DNA from: Neocallimastix lanati (nom. inval.)
Taxonomy: Eukaryota; Neocallimastigomycota; Neocallimastigomycetes; Neocallimastigales; Neocallimastigaceae
Assembly: GCA_016946835.1 (NCBI GenBank)
Contig: JACVTC010000007.1
Coordinates: 1 to 64,000, forward strand
Length of the DNA stretch: 64,000 nt
Reading direction: 5' to 3'
Positions 1 through 10,844 of the stretch are shown piece after piece. Each line of letters begins with the position of its first letter. Position 1 is the first letter of the stretch. The notes beneath the pieces were generated by a model. The model saw only the letters and a list, made by a program, of their open reading frames with translations, was not told the DNA's origin and made no database searches. A program made the position numbers and the translations under genes.

Positions 1-86
1 TTTAAATACGGGTATAGAATGGATTATAAATTAATGGATCATACATTACCAATCGTATAGAGATGCCGATAAAATAAAAGAAATTA

Positions 87-607
87 ATGAAGTATCTAAA
101 AAGCAATAAAATGTTAAGTGATATTAAAAATAATGATATCAAGTATTTAGAAACTCATGAACAAAGAGAAGATAGATATGTAAATAATATCATATCAAGA
201 GGTAACTTAAAATATATTAATATTAAAAAATTAAAATATAGTACATTATTCAGTAAATTGAGCAACTTATTAAGTAAAAATAATCCAAATAAAGAACAAG
301 TAAGTGGAATTACTAAAGATTTAGGAAATATGTGTATGAATAAAAAGAATGAAGTAGTAAAATTATCAGGTAATGTTCCTGAATCAGTATTCATAGAAAT
401 ATATAATGACTACAATAATTTGAAAAGTAAAGTTTCAATTTCATTGAAAAATGCACCAGAAACTAGTATTTCCATTATAATAATAGTAATTTAAATGTTA
501 AAATAAGTTTAGTAAATCATAATAAATCGTTTTCAAATAAAATTAATACAAAAAGTGATGTAATTAAAAATATATCAAAAGCAAAAGGAATTTTTTCAAG
601 AGCATGA
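87..607 (+). pseudogene. Unrecognised protein fragment with a frameshift
   Basis: A 135-codon frame opens at the ATG at 87 and ends at a stop at 492-494. The last residues before that stop are a run of Ile/Val codons that looks out of frame. The next frame continues the same Asn/Lys/Ser-rich composition from about 467 to a TGA at 605-607, so one single-base shift near 465-475 would give a protein of about 170 residues. No signal peptide, membrane segment or known motif is visible. It may be the 3' end of a gene that starts outside the window. The family is not recognised, and calling it a broken gene is an inference. Confidence 0.4.
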
Positions 608-1299
608 TGGATATGATTTTATTTTATTATATAATAAATAATGAAATTTACTAAAATAAAAGGTATATATTAAATATATTGTGTTGAAAAAACATCCAAA
701 GATATATAATATATATTTTTTAAAACGAAATATATATATATTGTATGTATGTATGTATGTATGTATGTATGTATGTATGTACAGATGGATGGATGGATGG
801 ATGGATATAAATATATATAAATATATATATATATATTTAAATAAAATATTGTTTTTGTAAAGAAAAAAAAAAGTTTGTAATTTTTATATTTTAATAATAA
901 ATATTATTTTTAATAGAAATAGTAATATATATATATTTATATTTTTTTTTTTTTCGTTTTAAAATAAAATATTATTTTTATAAGAGAAATGTAATAAATT
1001 TATTTTTTTTTTTTTTAAATAAAATATTGTTTTTAAGAGAAATGTAATCGAATTATATTTTTTAAAATAAAATATTATTTTATAAAAAGGAAAATAAAAT
1101 AAAAACAATAACAAAACAAAAAATATTATATTTTTATTTTCTTGAATAAAAAAGTTTCAAAATATTTTTATAATTATCAAATTTTTGAAATATTATTTAA
1201 AATAATTTTAAATTTTATAAAATGATTTTTATATTTTTAAATAAAAATATTATAAAATATATATAAATTTATAGTTTTTGAAAATTTTAAATTACGATT
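608..1299. other. AT-rich intergenic / 5' region of the lectin-like gene
   Basis: No coding signal is seen. It holds a tetranucleotide microsatellite (listed separately) and several near-repeats of a motif of the form AAAATAAAATATT(A/G)TTTTT spaced 50-110 bases apart between 840 and 1090. The 100 bases before the ATG at 1300 are almost pure A/T with TATA-like strings, so no specific promoter element can be assigned. Confidence 0.5.
742..806. repeat. Compound tetranucleotide microsatellite (TGTA)n-(GGAT)n
   Basis: About ten copies of TGTA are followed by about five copies of GGAT, with a few bases between. It is flanked on both sides by (TA)n-like sequence. Confidence 0.9.
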
Positions 1300-4200
1300 A
1301 TGAATCTATTAATTTCATTAGTGTTACTGACAATTGTTACCAATATTGGTAATTCATTTTCGATTAATGATAAAGAAAATGAAGATATTACAAATATTGA
1401 ATTTTGTCTCTACACTAATAACAATGTAATAAAAATGACCAATCCATATTACGTTGATTCTAATAATAATACGGTTTATTTTAATACTATTGAAGATTAT
1501 GCAAAGTTTATTGGACCTGATTGGTTTGGTGTATCTTACTGTGGTAATAATACACTAGTTAATAATATTGGAAAGTATTATACTGTTATTAAAAATAAAA
1601 GTTACAATAAAAGAGAAAGTATGGAAAATAAATCTGTAGATGTAAACGATAAAAAAGAAAAAGAGGTAGAAGATAATGAAAATAATGATAAACATAAATA
1701 TAAAGATGATAAAGAAGAAGTTAAAGATGAAAATACTGATGATGTATATAGAAGTCGTAAGATAGAAGAATTAAAACAACAATATAAAGAAATTTATGAT
1801 GATTTAATGAAAAATGGTATCAAAAATATTGCATTAAATAGTAATAATCCAGCGTATAATCCATATCATCCTTCATTAATTAGAGTCGAACAATTAAATG
1901 ATGATCCATTAAATACTATTTATACTATAGGTATGCCATATAGATCTGAGGAACATATTAAATTGATAGATAATTCAAAAAGTGATATGGAAGAATGTGG
2001 CAATTTTAGTAATATGAAAGGTTCTACCTACAATTGCTCTGTTTCTTTTACTACAGAAATACAAGATACTATTAGTATATCCAATAGTAATGGTAATTCT
2101 TATCATAAATCATATGGTAAAGTTTATAGTAAAGGTGATGCTAACACTGATGAAATCAATAAAACAATTGAATTGGCAAAAACATTATCAAATTCTAAAT
2201 CAATGTCTTTATCGGAATCTAAAGGTTTTAGTAATTCTATTGAAAATATATATACCGTTATTAATAGTAATAGTAAATCCACTACTGATAATAAGGATCA
2301 AACTATTACTAATAGTAGAGAAAATAGTAAAACTTATACAGTAAACGAAGAACAATCTCACGCTCACACGGATTCTGGAGAAGTTGTCGAAGAATCAAAT
2401 TGGAGTAAAAGTGAAGAAATTTCTCATACAGAAGAAAATACTAGAATGGAAAAAAAAGATTTTGATAAAGTAAAAAACGAAGTATATACACCGAGATTAA
2501 ACGATATACCGATAGATCAGAGTCTCTTTGAAAATGTAATTATAACATCTTTTGATAACTATGTTTATCCAGCAGGTGAAAAATTATATAATATAGTTAC
2601 AAATAAAGAAAAATTTGATTTTATTGGATGTAGAAGTCCATTAGAGTTGTTTGGTATTGATATGCCTGAAACATTTATAAATGATGCATGCAATGGTATT
2701 ATCGGTTGGGGAGTTGACACTATTAAAGATATATTTAGTAAAAAACGTAATCTACAATATATTAATTCTATGAACGAAAAATCGTCAAGTTCCACAACAA
2801 ATCTCAAAAAGCGTGGCGGTAAAGGAGGAAATCCTTATTTACAGATTTTATCTAGTGGTGGTGAAATTATTGGTCAATATGGTAATTTAGTAGCTATGGG
2901 CGATCAAAGTAGAATACAAAGAGCTGGTATTAGATCATCCGAAAATATAGCTATAGATCAAGCTAATTTGCAGTATCAATTAGCTTTAGCAGGAACTCAT
3001 TCTTCATCTGACACAGTAACCCATGGTAGTACTAGAGGTGGTTCTATATCTTCCTCAAAAGGCTGGTCTGATACTGCTACTACAACTTCTGGATTTAGTA
3101 ACAGTTGGGTAAATACGGTTGGATATTCTGATGCCCGTACGACTGGTCATAGTGAAACTTCAACTAAAGAAAATTCTGTTTCAGATGCTACATCAAAAAT
3201 GCTTTCATCTACCTTTAATAAAGACACTGGATGGGTTAACGAAGAATCAAAATCAGATACATCATCACATGGATATACTTTTGGAAATTCTGTTCAAGTC
3301 AATACTAATAACCAAACCTCTTATGAATCTGTAATAGAAAAATCTGCTCAGCATTCCTATGAAATCTCTAGAAGTAACTCCACGAGTACTACTTCAACTA
3401 AAACGGTCACAATTAATAATATTGAAGATAATTCATGTCATTCTATAGTGGCTTTGCCTATGTTCAAAACCGAAGTTGTTATCTGGGCTAAAGGTCATAT
3501 AACGGAATTAAATGAAACTCGTATTACCTTTAATAGAAGTCTTATTCCTGTAGAATTTGTTGATTTTGTAACAAGTGTAATCGATTGTAAAGATAAATAT
3601 AATTATAAAGAAACTTTAACTAATAATGATTTTGACAAGTTCAATTTTATTGAAAATGATAAAAATGTTAACTCGGATACCTTAATTTCAGGTGATGCTT
3701 TATTAGATGGTGAAGCCATAACAACTAAAAGTAAAAAGTATAGTTTTGGATTGTTAGGTAACGGTGAGTTAGTTTTATGTAAAGGTGATACTATTAGTGA
3801 AGAAAACTGTCAAGGAAATAAAAAAATATGGAGTAATGGAATTAATACTATACCAGATGATCATAATGATTTAAAATTCTTTATTGGTTATAATGGCCAT
3901 TTATATATCACTGCTAAAAATATTTATAAAAAAAACATAAGTAATGTTAAATATTCGAAAGAATATATTGAATTATTTGAAAAAATAATCGATTTAGATA
4001 ACAATTTGAATGGAGAAAAGGAAAGAATTAAAAAATTAATATTAGATTATTATAAAGTTAATATTAATAATGTTGTATTGACAAATTCTATTAAAAGTAA
4101 TACAATTAGTGTAAAAGAAAAAAGAGCTCGTATTCCACATCTTCCAAAAACACAACCCATTATAACTAAAGGTACTACTGCTACAATGAGCAACCATAAA

Positions 4201-5784
4201 TCTACAACTACTTATATAAATGTTACCACAAACAATAATAAATCTAAAACTATTACAGTTACTACAAGCAGCCATAAATCTACAACAACTACTATTAACA
4301 GTAATAAATCTACAACTACTATTATTCCTACAAACATTAATAAATCTTCAACAAGTATCATTATTACAAATAATAATAATTCTACTACAAGTAATAATGC
4401 TACCGTAACTGCAACAACAACAACAACAACAGTAACTAGTACAACATCTCCTACTTCGGATAATCCAAATGGAATAACTATAGAAGACGATGATTATATT
4501 ATTTGGGATTCTTTACCTAAAGATTTACCTTTTAATGTAGGTTTCCCAGGTGATAAAGGTTATTATTTACATATTAAAGATGAAGATGATGTGAGAATAG
4601 GAGCTTCAGTGACTTTATACGATGGCGTAGGTGTAAAAATTTGGGAAATTAAAGGTCATCAAGAAAATTATAATGGTTACGCTTTTCCAGTAGAATATGT
4701 ATATCCATTGAGTATTAATGGTAATATAAAAGCCGATTATGAATATTATGATAAACGTAATGTACATAATACTAAAGTTTTTAAAGATCTTAATACTAAT
4801 ACAATTGAAATGAATTGTTCTAATAGGTTGAATCAAAATGAAGCACTAATATCTGAAAATAAAAAATATAGATTTTATGTTCAAAAAACTGGAAATATGG
4901 TAATAAAAGATAATTCACGAACTACTTGGTCTTCCAATACAGCTAATATTGATTTGTTTGATGGTCCTTATAAAATTGTTTTTTCTCCATTAGGTGAAAT
5001 TATATTAAGAGATAAAAGCAATTATTCTATATGGCATTCGATTAACCCGTTAGCTCTTGTTGACTCAGAAAACCTTTTAAATAGTTATAAATTCTATTTA
5101 ACATTAACTAACGAAGGTGAATTAATTGTTGAAGATCAATACTATAATGTTTATTGGAGTAATTGGGATAAAAGAATATACGATGGTCATATTAGATTTG
5201 GTAATCCCGTTTTATATGAAATTACATCTTGTTCAGAACATGTAAGAAATAAATATATATATGAAATATTTTCAGAAACAGATATATATAATTATAATTA
5301 TTTTGAAAATTCCGATGAAGATCCAATCTTCATTAAAAAATACTACTTTAATAATTTATTACCTGGAGAATCATTATTATCAGATTATAATATGTATTTA
5401 AATGTTACGGATACTGAAGTTAAACTTATTAATGGTAACTTGAACGAAACCACAATTATACAAAGTTGTCCAAAGGATGAAGGAGTTAAGGAATTACAAT
5501 TAAATAATCAAGGTCTATTTCTAATTTGTAACAACAAAACCAAAAAAACGATTGTATCTATTGATCCTAAATTCGATGAAAAAGGTAATAATCTTAATAA
5601 ATATAATAGATTATCTATTGAATATAGACCAAATATGAAAAAACCAGAATTAATGATTTTTAATGTAAAAAATTGGGAACCGATATGGAAATACTCCGGT
5701 ATAAGATATTTATCTAGTATAAGACAAGTAAATAGACCATTCTATGGTAGTAGTCATGGAATAAATAATGTAATTTTATTATGA
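1300..5784 (+). CDS. Large secreted protein with Ser/Thr-rich core and bulb-type lectin-like C-terminal half
   Basis: Single uninterrupted frame of 1494 residues. Residues 1-20 form a clear signal peptide, so the product is probably secreted or displayed on the surface. An acidic/lysine-rich stretch follows at about 105-160. Two Ser/Thr/Asn-rich segments, at about 240-400 and 567-707, show a polar/non-polar alternation typical of beta-strand hairpins. Between them lies a dibasic KKRGG site near 502 that could be a kexin cleavage site. A conserved-looking core, CHSIVALPMFKTEVVIWAKG, sits at 713-732. From about 797 come repeated segments with the bulb-type (B_lectin) pattern of a strand, then G-E/N-L-x-L/V, then xWS; the clearest are at about 797-870, 1182-1247, 1257-1289 and 1355-1380. 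A Thr/Ser/Asn-rich linker occupies about 950-1057. The lectin call rests on pattern only, because the canonical QxDxNxVxY residues are degenerate. Role not known; an adhesin or a membrane-acting lectin is plausible. A decayed paralogue lies directly downstream. Confidence 0.8.
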   Translation: MNLLISLVLLTIVTNIGNSFSINDKENEDITNIEFCLYTNNNVIKMTNPYYVDSNNNTVYFNTIEDYAKFIGPDWFGVSYCGNNTLVNNIGKYYTVIKNKSYNKRESMENKSVDVNDKKEKEVEDNENNDKHKYKDDKEEVKDENTDDVYRSRKIEELKQQYKEIYDDLMKNGIKNIALNSNNPAYNPYHPSLIRVEQLNDDPLNTIYTIGMPYRSEEHIKLIDNSKSDMEECGNFSNMKGSTYNCSVSFTTEIQDTISISNSNGNSYHKSYGKVYSKGDANTDEINKTIELAKTLSNSKSMSLSESKGFSNSIENIYTVINSNSKSTTDNKDQTITNSRENSKTYTVNEEQSHAHTDSGEVVEESNWSKSEEISHTEENTRMEKKDFDKVKNEVYTPRLNDIPIDQSLFENVIITSFDNYVYPAGEKLYNIVTNKEKFDFIGCRSPLELFGIDMPETFINDACNGIIGWGVDTIKDIFSKKRNLQYINSMNEKSSSSTTNLKKRGGKGGNPYLQILSSGGEIIGQYGNLVAMGDQSRIQRAGIRSSENIAIDQANLQYQLALAGTHSSSDTVTHGSTRGGSISSSKGWSDTATTTSGFSNSWVNTVGYSDARTTGHSETSTKENSVSDATSKMLSSTFNKDTGWVNEESKSDTSSHGYTFGNSVQVNTNNQTSYESVIEKSAQHSYEISRSNSTSTTSTKTVTINNIEDNSCHSIVALPMFKTEVVIWAKGHITELNETRITFNRSLIPVEFVDFVTSVIDCKDKYNYKETLTNNDFDKFNFIENDKNVNSDTLISGDALLDGEAITTKSKKYSFGLLGNGELVLCKGDTISEENCQGNKKIWSNGINTIPDDHNDLKFFIGYNGHLYITAKNIYKKNISNVKYSKEYIELFEKIIDLDNNLNGEKERIKKLILDYYKVNINNVVLTNSIKSNTISVKEKRARIPHLPKTQPIITKGTTATMSNHKSTTTYINVTTNNNKSKTITVTTSSHKSTTTTINSNKSTTTIIPTNINKSSTSIIITNNNNSTTSNNATVTATTTTTTVTSTTSPTSDNPNGITIEDDDYIIWDSLPKDLPFNVGFPGDKGYYLHIKDEDDVRIGASVTLYDGVGVKIWEIKGHQENYNGYAFPVEYVYPLSINGNIKADYEYYDKRNVHNTKVFKDLNTNTIEMNCSNRLNQNEALISENKKYRFYVQKTGNMVIKDNSRTTWSSNTANIDLFDGPYKIVFSPLGEIILRDKSNYSIWHSINPLALVDSENLLNSYKFYLTLTNEGELIVEDQYYNVYWSNWDKRIYDGHIRFGNPVLYEITSCSEHVRNKYIYEIFSETDIYNYNYFENSDEDPIFIKKYYFNNLLPGESLLSDYNMYLNVTDTEVKLINGNLNETTIIQSCPKDEGVKELQLNNQGLFLICNNKTKKTIVSIDPKFDEKGNNLNKYNRLSIEYRPNMKKPELMIFNVKNWEPIWKYSGIRYLSSIRQVNRPFYGSSHGINNVILL

Positions 5785-5812
5785 ATATAATCATAATAAA
5801 ATTTACATAAAA

Positions 5813-6483
5813 ATATCAATAACTGAAGCTAATGTTCATGGAGTTACTGAAGATGATACTCATGCCATAACTAATACTACAAGTGTTTCTAGAGAAAATA
5901 ATTGGAGTGGATATAAAGAAAAATCAGGTACAAAAGAATATAGTTATTTAAGTAAAGAAGATTATGACTATCATGATGATCAATATGAGCCCATCGGTAG
6001 AATAGATTATATAAATGATAAAACTTCGTATAATGACAAAAATAAAAGAAATGAAAATAATTACGAATTTATTGTTTATGAAAATAATTATAGATAAGAT
6101 AACGAAACACAGTTAGAAAAAAGATTTCTTCCTTTAGTAGCATTGGCACCTATAATAGTTGATTTTGCTATTTCAACTGCAGCTAGAGTATTAGTAAAAC
6201 AAGGAATAAAGTATGCTGGTAAATATGTAGTTAAAAAAATAGCTAATAAATTAGCTAACAAAGTAGGTAAAGAAGCAGCGAAAAATCTATCTAAAAAAGT
6301 TAAAAGGGGAGGGAAAAAAATTATTTAGATGGAGAAAATCAAATAGGTCAAACGGTTTCACAATTATATGGAAATATAAAAGAAAATGATAATTTAGATT
6401 TTCAAAAAGAATCATTTAGCCGAACTTATGATCAAAATGAAAAATTATCAACAAACAGAAAATTGGAATCAAAAAAATTTTGA
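5813..6483 (+). pseudogene. Decayed partial tandem paralogue of the lectin-like gene
   Basis: Begins about 30 bases after the stop of the 1494-residue gene. The frame at 5813-6097 encodes a segment resembling residues about 345-400 of that protein (a His/Thr/Ser-rich stretch, then N-W-S, then an acidic KxDxD stretch). After a TAA the frame resumes with EKRFLPLVALAP and a Lys/Ala-rich amphipathic stretch (6143-6328) ending in KRGGKK, which corresponds to the KKRGG site of the intact gene. A shift then leads to a segment with GQTVSQLYGN, matching GEIIGQYGN next to that site. At least one stop and one frameshift break it, and both ends are missing. It indicates a tandem duplication followed by decay. 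The Lys-rich amphipathic segment is absent from the intact neighbour, so the copy preserves a variant middle domain. Confidence 0.7.
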
Positions 6484-6527
6484 ACAAGTTTAATATTGGA
6501 ATAAAAGAAACGAACAAACGGAATATA

Positions 6528-6571
6528 ATATTATTCTATTCACTAAATATATTTAGTGAATAGAATAATAT
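6528..6571. repeat. Perfect 44-bp palindrome
   Basis: Two 22-base arms, 6528-6549 and 6550-6571, are exact reverse complements with no spacer; the centre reads CACTAAATA/TATTTAGTG. It lies just after the decayed lectin paralogue. It could extrude a cruciform or act as a strong RNA hairpin, or be a remnant of a small inverted-repeat element. The arms contain C and G, so this is not a simple (TA)n run. Confidence 0.9.
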
Positions 6572-9272
6572 ATATAATTATAATTATTTTACTATTTTAT
6601 AAAAATAAAAAGTTTTTAAAAATTTTTAATTTCTAAAAATAAAAAATTAAAAAGTATTATATTATTGAAAAAATATTTTAATGATGAAATCATTTACAAT
6701 ATATGGTTTTTCTTTTATTAAATTGTATATTAATGACTATTTTAAATTTTTGATACTAATTGCAAGAGTTATATTGATGGAAATTCATATTTTAATAAAA
6801 TTAATATTTTAACTACTCATAATATTCATTTATATAGAATATTGTAAATATTTTTTAATTGAACTTATCATATATATTATATGGACAAATAGACCAATAG
6901 TTTTAATCACAAGTAAAAATTATAAATCGTCAATCTTATTAATTTATTGAGATAAACCAAATATAAGAAGATACAAAAATTATCTGAATTCATCTTTTCG
7001 CTCAACTTTCTCAGAAAATATTCATTGCAAAGATAATATAATGTAATTAATTAAAATTATTTAAGAACAAGTAACATCTTTAGTATAAATATATATAAAT
7101 TTCATTATATTGAGCATCGCTAATAACTTATTTATGTTTGGTTATAAATAACTTTATAAATAAAACTTTATATTCAATTAAATTTTAATTCTTTAATTTA
7201 TTTAAAAATTTACTGAAATTTATAATGTTATGTTTTTTAATACGTAATTCTCATTTTTTTTATATATTGACAATAAAAATTAAATTTTTTATATTTTATT
7301 TTAAAGTGTTATATTTAATATTTAATATATTTAGATTTCATAAATAAGTATATTTTATATATTAATTAATTTATAGTTTAATTAATAATACAATTTTTCT
7401 ATTTTTATTTCTCTTATTAATTAATATAATATCTTTCTAATAAATGTAAAATCTCTTATTATATTTACAATATTAAGTTATACATTTATTGATATTTTTA
7501 TGTAAATTTTATTATGATTATATTCATGACAAATTTTCAAAAATTCAATAATGAAATTTTTAAACTTGTCTTATATGTTCGATATTGTTTAATGCTAAAT
7601 AATAACCGTATAATCGAAGATTTATATTATTAATTGATTTAATTTAATAAAATTTAATATTTTCAAAATAAAAATTGTTGATTTATTCCATTATTCAGTG
7701 TTTATTTTTTTCATAATTGATTTTATTCGTAATATATAATTTAATATAACTAATTTAATAAAATATAAAATATACTTATATATATATTTTTTGCAACCAC
7801 TATAATAGCAATAACTATATCCACAATTATTAAAGCATTTAATATATTTTATACTATACAATTTAAAATAAAATATTTAATGAAATTTATGTTATATAAT
7901 ATAGTTTTAAATATATTTAAAAAAAAAACAATAAATAATTAGTGAAAAATGTAATTTACGAAATATTCAATAATAATATATAATTAAAATTTTTATTAAT
8001 TGACTTATTTTCATTATTACATCAAACAAATTTATTTTATCTATTTATAAAATAATTTTTTTTTTATTAAATAAACATTTTCATATAAAAATCTCAAAGA
8101 TTTAATAATAAATAAGTTAATAGGATAAATTATTAATTTATTGTTAATATTTATAAAATTTTTAGAAAAATGGTAATTTATATTATTTTAAATAGAAAAA
8201 ATAACCAAAATTATAATTTTAATTTCTTAATAAAAAAAACATTTCTTCTCAAATTAAATAGAATTAAAAATATAAATTTTATTTACATATTAACTTAATA
8301 AAATATTTTTATTTGTAAATAATATAATTGTATTTTATATAAATTAATATTGTTTACAAAATTTTATATAAAATGAGTTTACTTTTTTTTATTATTTAAT
8401 AATTATTTGAGTATTATATAAATTTAATTTATAAATTTTATTTATTATTGATTATAAGTACTTATATTTCAAATAAAAATTATATATTAAAAAATTGTTT
8501 GAATGTTAATGATTTTTAATATATATTGTTTTTTTTAATTTTATTTATTTTTATTTTTAATCATTTTTCGTTTTTTTATTAGTTATTAATTTTTTATTGA
8601 TTTGTTTTCTTCTTTTTTTTTTAAGAAGAAATTTATACTAAATTAAAACTAAAAGTTAAAAAAATATTTTATAATTAACATAAAATAATATAAAAAATAT
8701 ATAAGCATTTTTATTTGCTTTTTTTTTTTTATAAATAATTAATAAAATAAAGATCATAATTAATATTATGCTAATAATACTAATTATAAATGATAATAAT
8801 AATATTAATTTCATTAAAAATAATTATTTTAAGAATAAATATTTTAATTATGATTTTATATATATATATTAGTAATAACTAAGTAGAGGATATAAATATT
8901 ATATTAAATTTTAATCTATATATAAAATATATTTTTTCATTTTTATATAATTTACATTATAAATAATAATATATAATTATAATTAATTTTTTTATATTAC
9001 TTTAATTTATTAAGAATTCTTTTATTAATTTAATAATATATATACTTAATAAAAAGAAATTAAAAACTTTAAATAGTATATTAATGAATTTAATTATTAA
9101 TTAAATTTATTTTTAAGTTATTAAAATTTTAAATATTGAAATAAATATACTTTATTAATATTTCTAAAATTTTTTACACTTATATATTTACGATATCAAA
9201 ATTATTTTTATTAATTATAAAAAAGAAAAAAAAATATTTTTTAATCAATAATTATATACTTTGAACTTTTAA
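6572..9272. other. AT-rich gene-free stretch
   Basis: About 2.7 kb of almost pure A/T sequence with many stops in all frames and no recognisable motif, long tandem repeat or RNA gene. Nothing is supported here beyond its being the upstream flank of the ankyrin-like gene at 9273. Confidence 0.6.
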
Positions 9273-10278
9273 TTGATCAATAAAATGGATAACAATATTA
9301 ATATAATCAAACGATATATTGAAAAAAAAGATTATATTAATTTAGAAGATATTTTAAGTAATTTTATTATTCCCTTAAATGAAATACTAAATAAAAACTT
9401 TGATATAATATGTTTTGCAATTAAAAATGGATGTGAAGATTCTTTTATTAAAATTATTTATAAATGGTATAATATTAATCAGTTAGATTATTGTTATTTT
9501 TTAAATAATAGATTTATTTCTCCACTATTATATTCATTTATTTATAAAAAATATGAATTAATTGAGTTCCTAACAAATAAAGGAGCTAATATTAATAGAA
9601 AATATAATAATATGAGTTTATTAAAATACTTAATTAATAATGAATATTTTAATGAAGAAAATATTTCAATTTTAGTTAAAAATAAATATAAATTTAGTCG
9701 TCATGATTTTGAAATTCTTTTTCAAAAAGAGTTCAATTTAATTATATTAACATTTGAACAAATCACTTTATTCAACGAAGAAATAAAAAATAATTATAAT
9801 AAAAATAATAATATGGAAAAAAAAAAAAAGAAGAAGATTTGAAAAAGAAAAAGAAAAAGAAAAAATCATCATGCAGGAAATTAATATACCATTTATGTGG
9901 TATATCAAATTATTTAAAGAAAATAAATTTAGAGAAATAACTCTATTACTTAAATATGAAAGTTCAAAAGAAAAATTTAATGGAATAAAATTTTTCGATC
10001 ATCAATTTAAATATTTAAATAAAAATTCAGAAAATGATATTGAATTTCATTTCTTACATGAAATTATTGAAAAAAATATTGAAATCCCAAATTACAAAAA
10101 TGGAAATTATGATGATGTAAATAAAGATATCCAGATTAGAAATAAATTTGAACAAATTTTAAATAGAAAAAGAAAATTATATAAAAGAATTCTTTTAAAT
10201 AAAAAAAACGAAGAAATTGAAGAATTTAAAAATAATAATAAATTTTTTTTACTCTATTTACAAAAAAAAAAATTATAA
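9273..10278 (+). pseudogene. Ankyrin-like protein, split by a frameshift in a poly-A tract
   Basis: Two frames belong together. The first (9273-9842, 189 codons) has an N-terminal helical region and an ankyrin-like unit around residues 85-120 (SPLLYSF...IEFLTNKGANIN). The second (9871-10278, 135 codons) starts with QEINIP. The two match, in order, the two halves of the 382-residue protein on the opposite strand at 13616-14764 (SPLLVS...VEFLINKGAD and NKIEIP...). They are separated by a run of 13 A (9817-9829) and an AAG/AAAAAG-rich stretch, and frame 1 is open across the junction. One base gained or lost in that run would restore one protein of about 335 residues, so it may be an intact gene with a sequencing slip. 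Function unknown; ankyrin units bind proteins. Confidence 0.6.
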
Positions 10279-10310
10279 TTAATTAGAATTAATTAAAATA
10301 AACATTAAAA

Positions 10311-10343
<33 letters not shown>

Positions 10344-10844
10344 CAAATTCACATATAATAATTTTTATTTCATGATAAAATAATAATCTTATTATTATTT
10401 TATTATTTATATATTTTTTAATTTCTTAATTAATATACTTAAATTTTTATATATTTTTTATATTTTTTAAATTCTAATATTTTTTTTATAATATGTAAAA
10501 TTAATATATTTTATATAAAACTAATTTTATTTTATATAATAAATATAATTATTTAATATTAAAAAAAAATTGTGTTAATGTAATTAAATTTTATTGTTAT
10601 ATAAAAAAAATTTAATGTAAATAAAAAAATTTAATAATAATGATCATGTTCATGTTTAAATTTAAATATTCGTGTTAATTTAATGTTTTATTTTTAAATT
10701 TATATTTAAAATTTTTGATAAAAATATATATATATATTTTATTTATTGTTATATAAATTTTTACATTTTTTTTATTAATTCATACTTTATATTATTATTT
10801 AAATTTTTTTTATATAAATAAAAATAATAAATATATTTTACTTT
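10279..10844. other. AT-rich spacer with a long poly-A tract
   Basis: Non-coding. It includes a poly-A run of about 30 bases at 10312-10341, just after the stop of the ankyrin-like gene, and then featureless A/T sequence leading into the satellite array. Confidence 0.5.
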
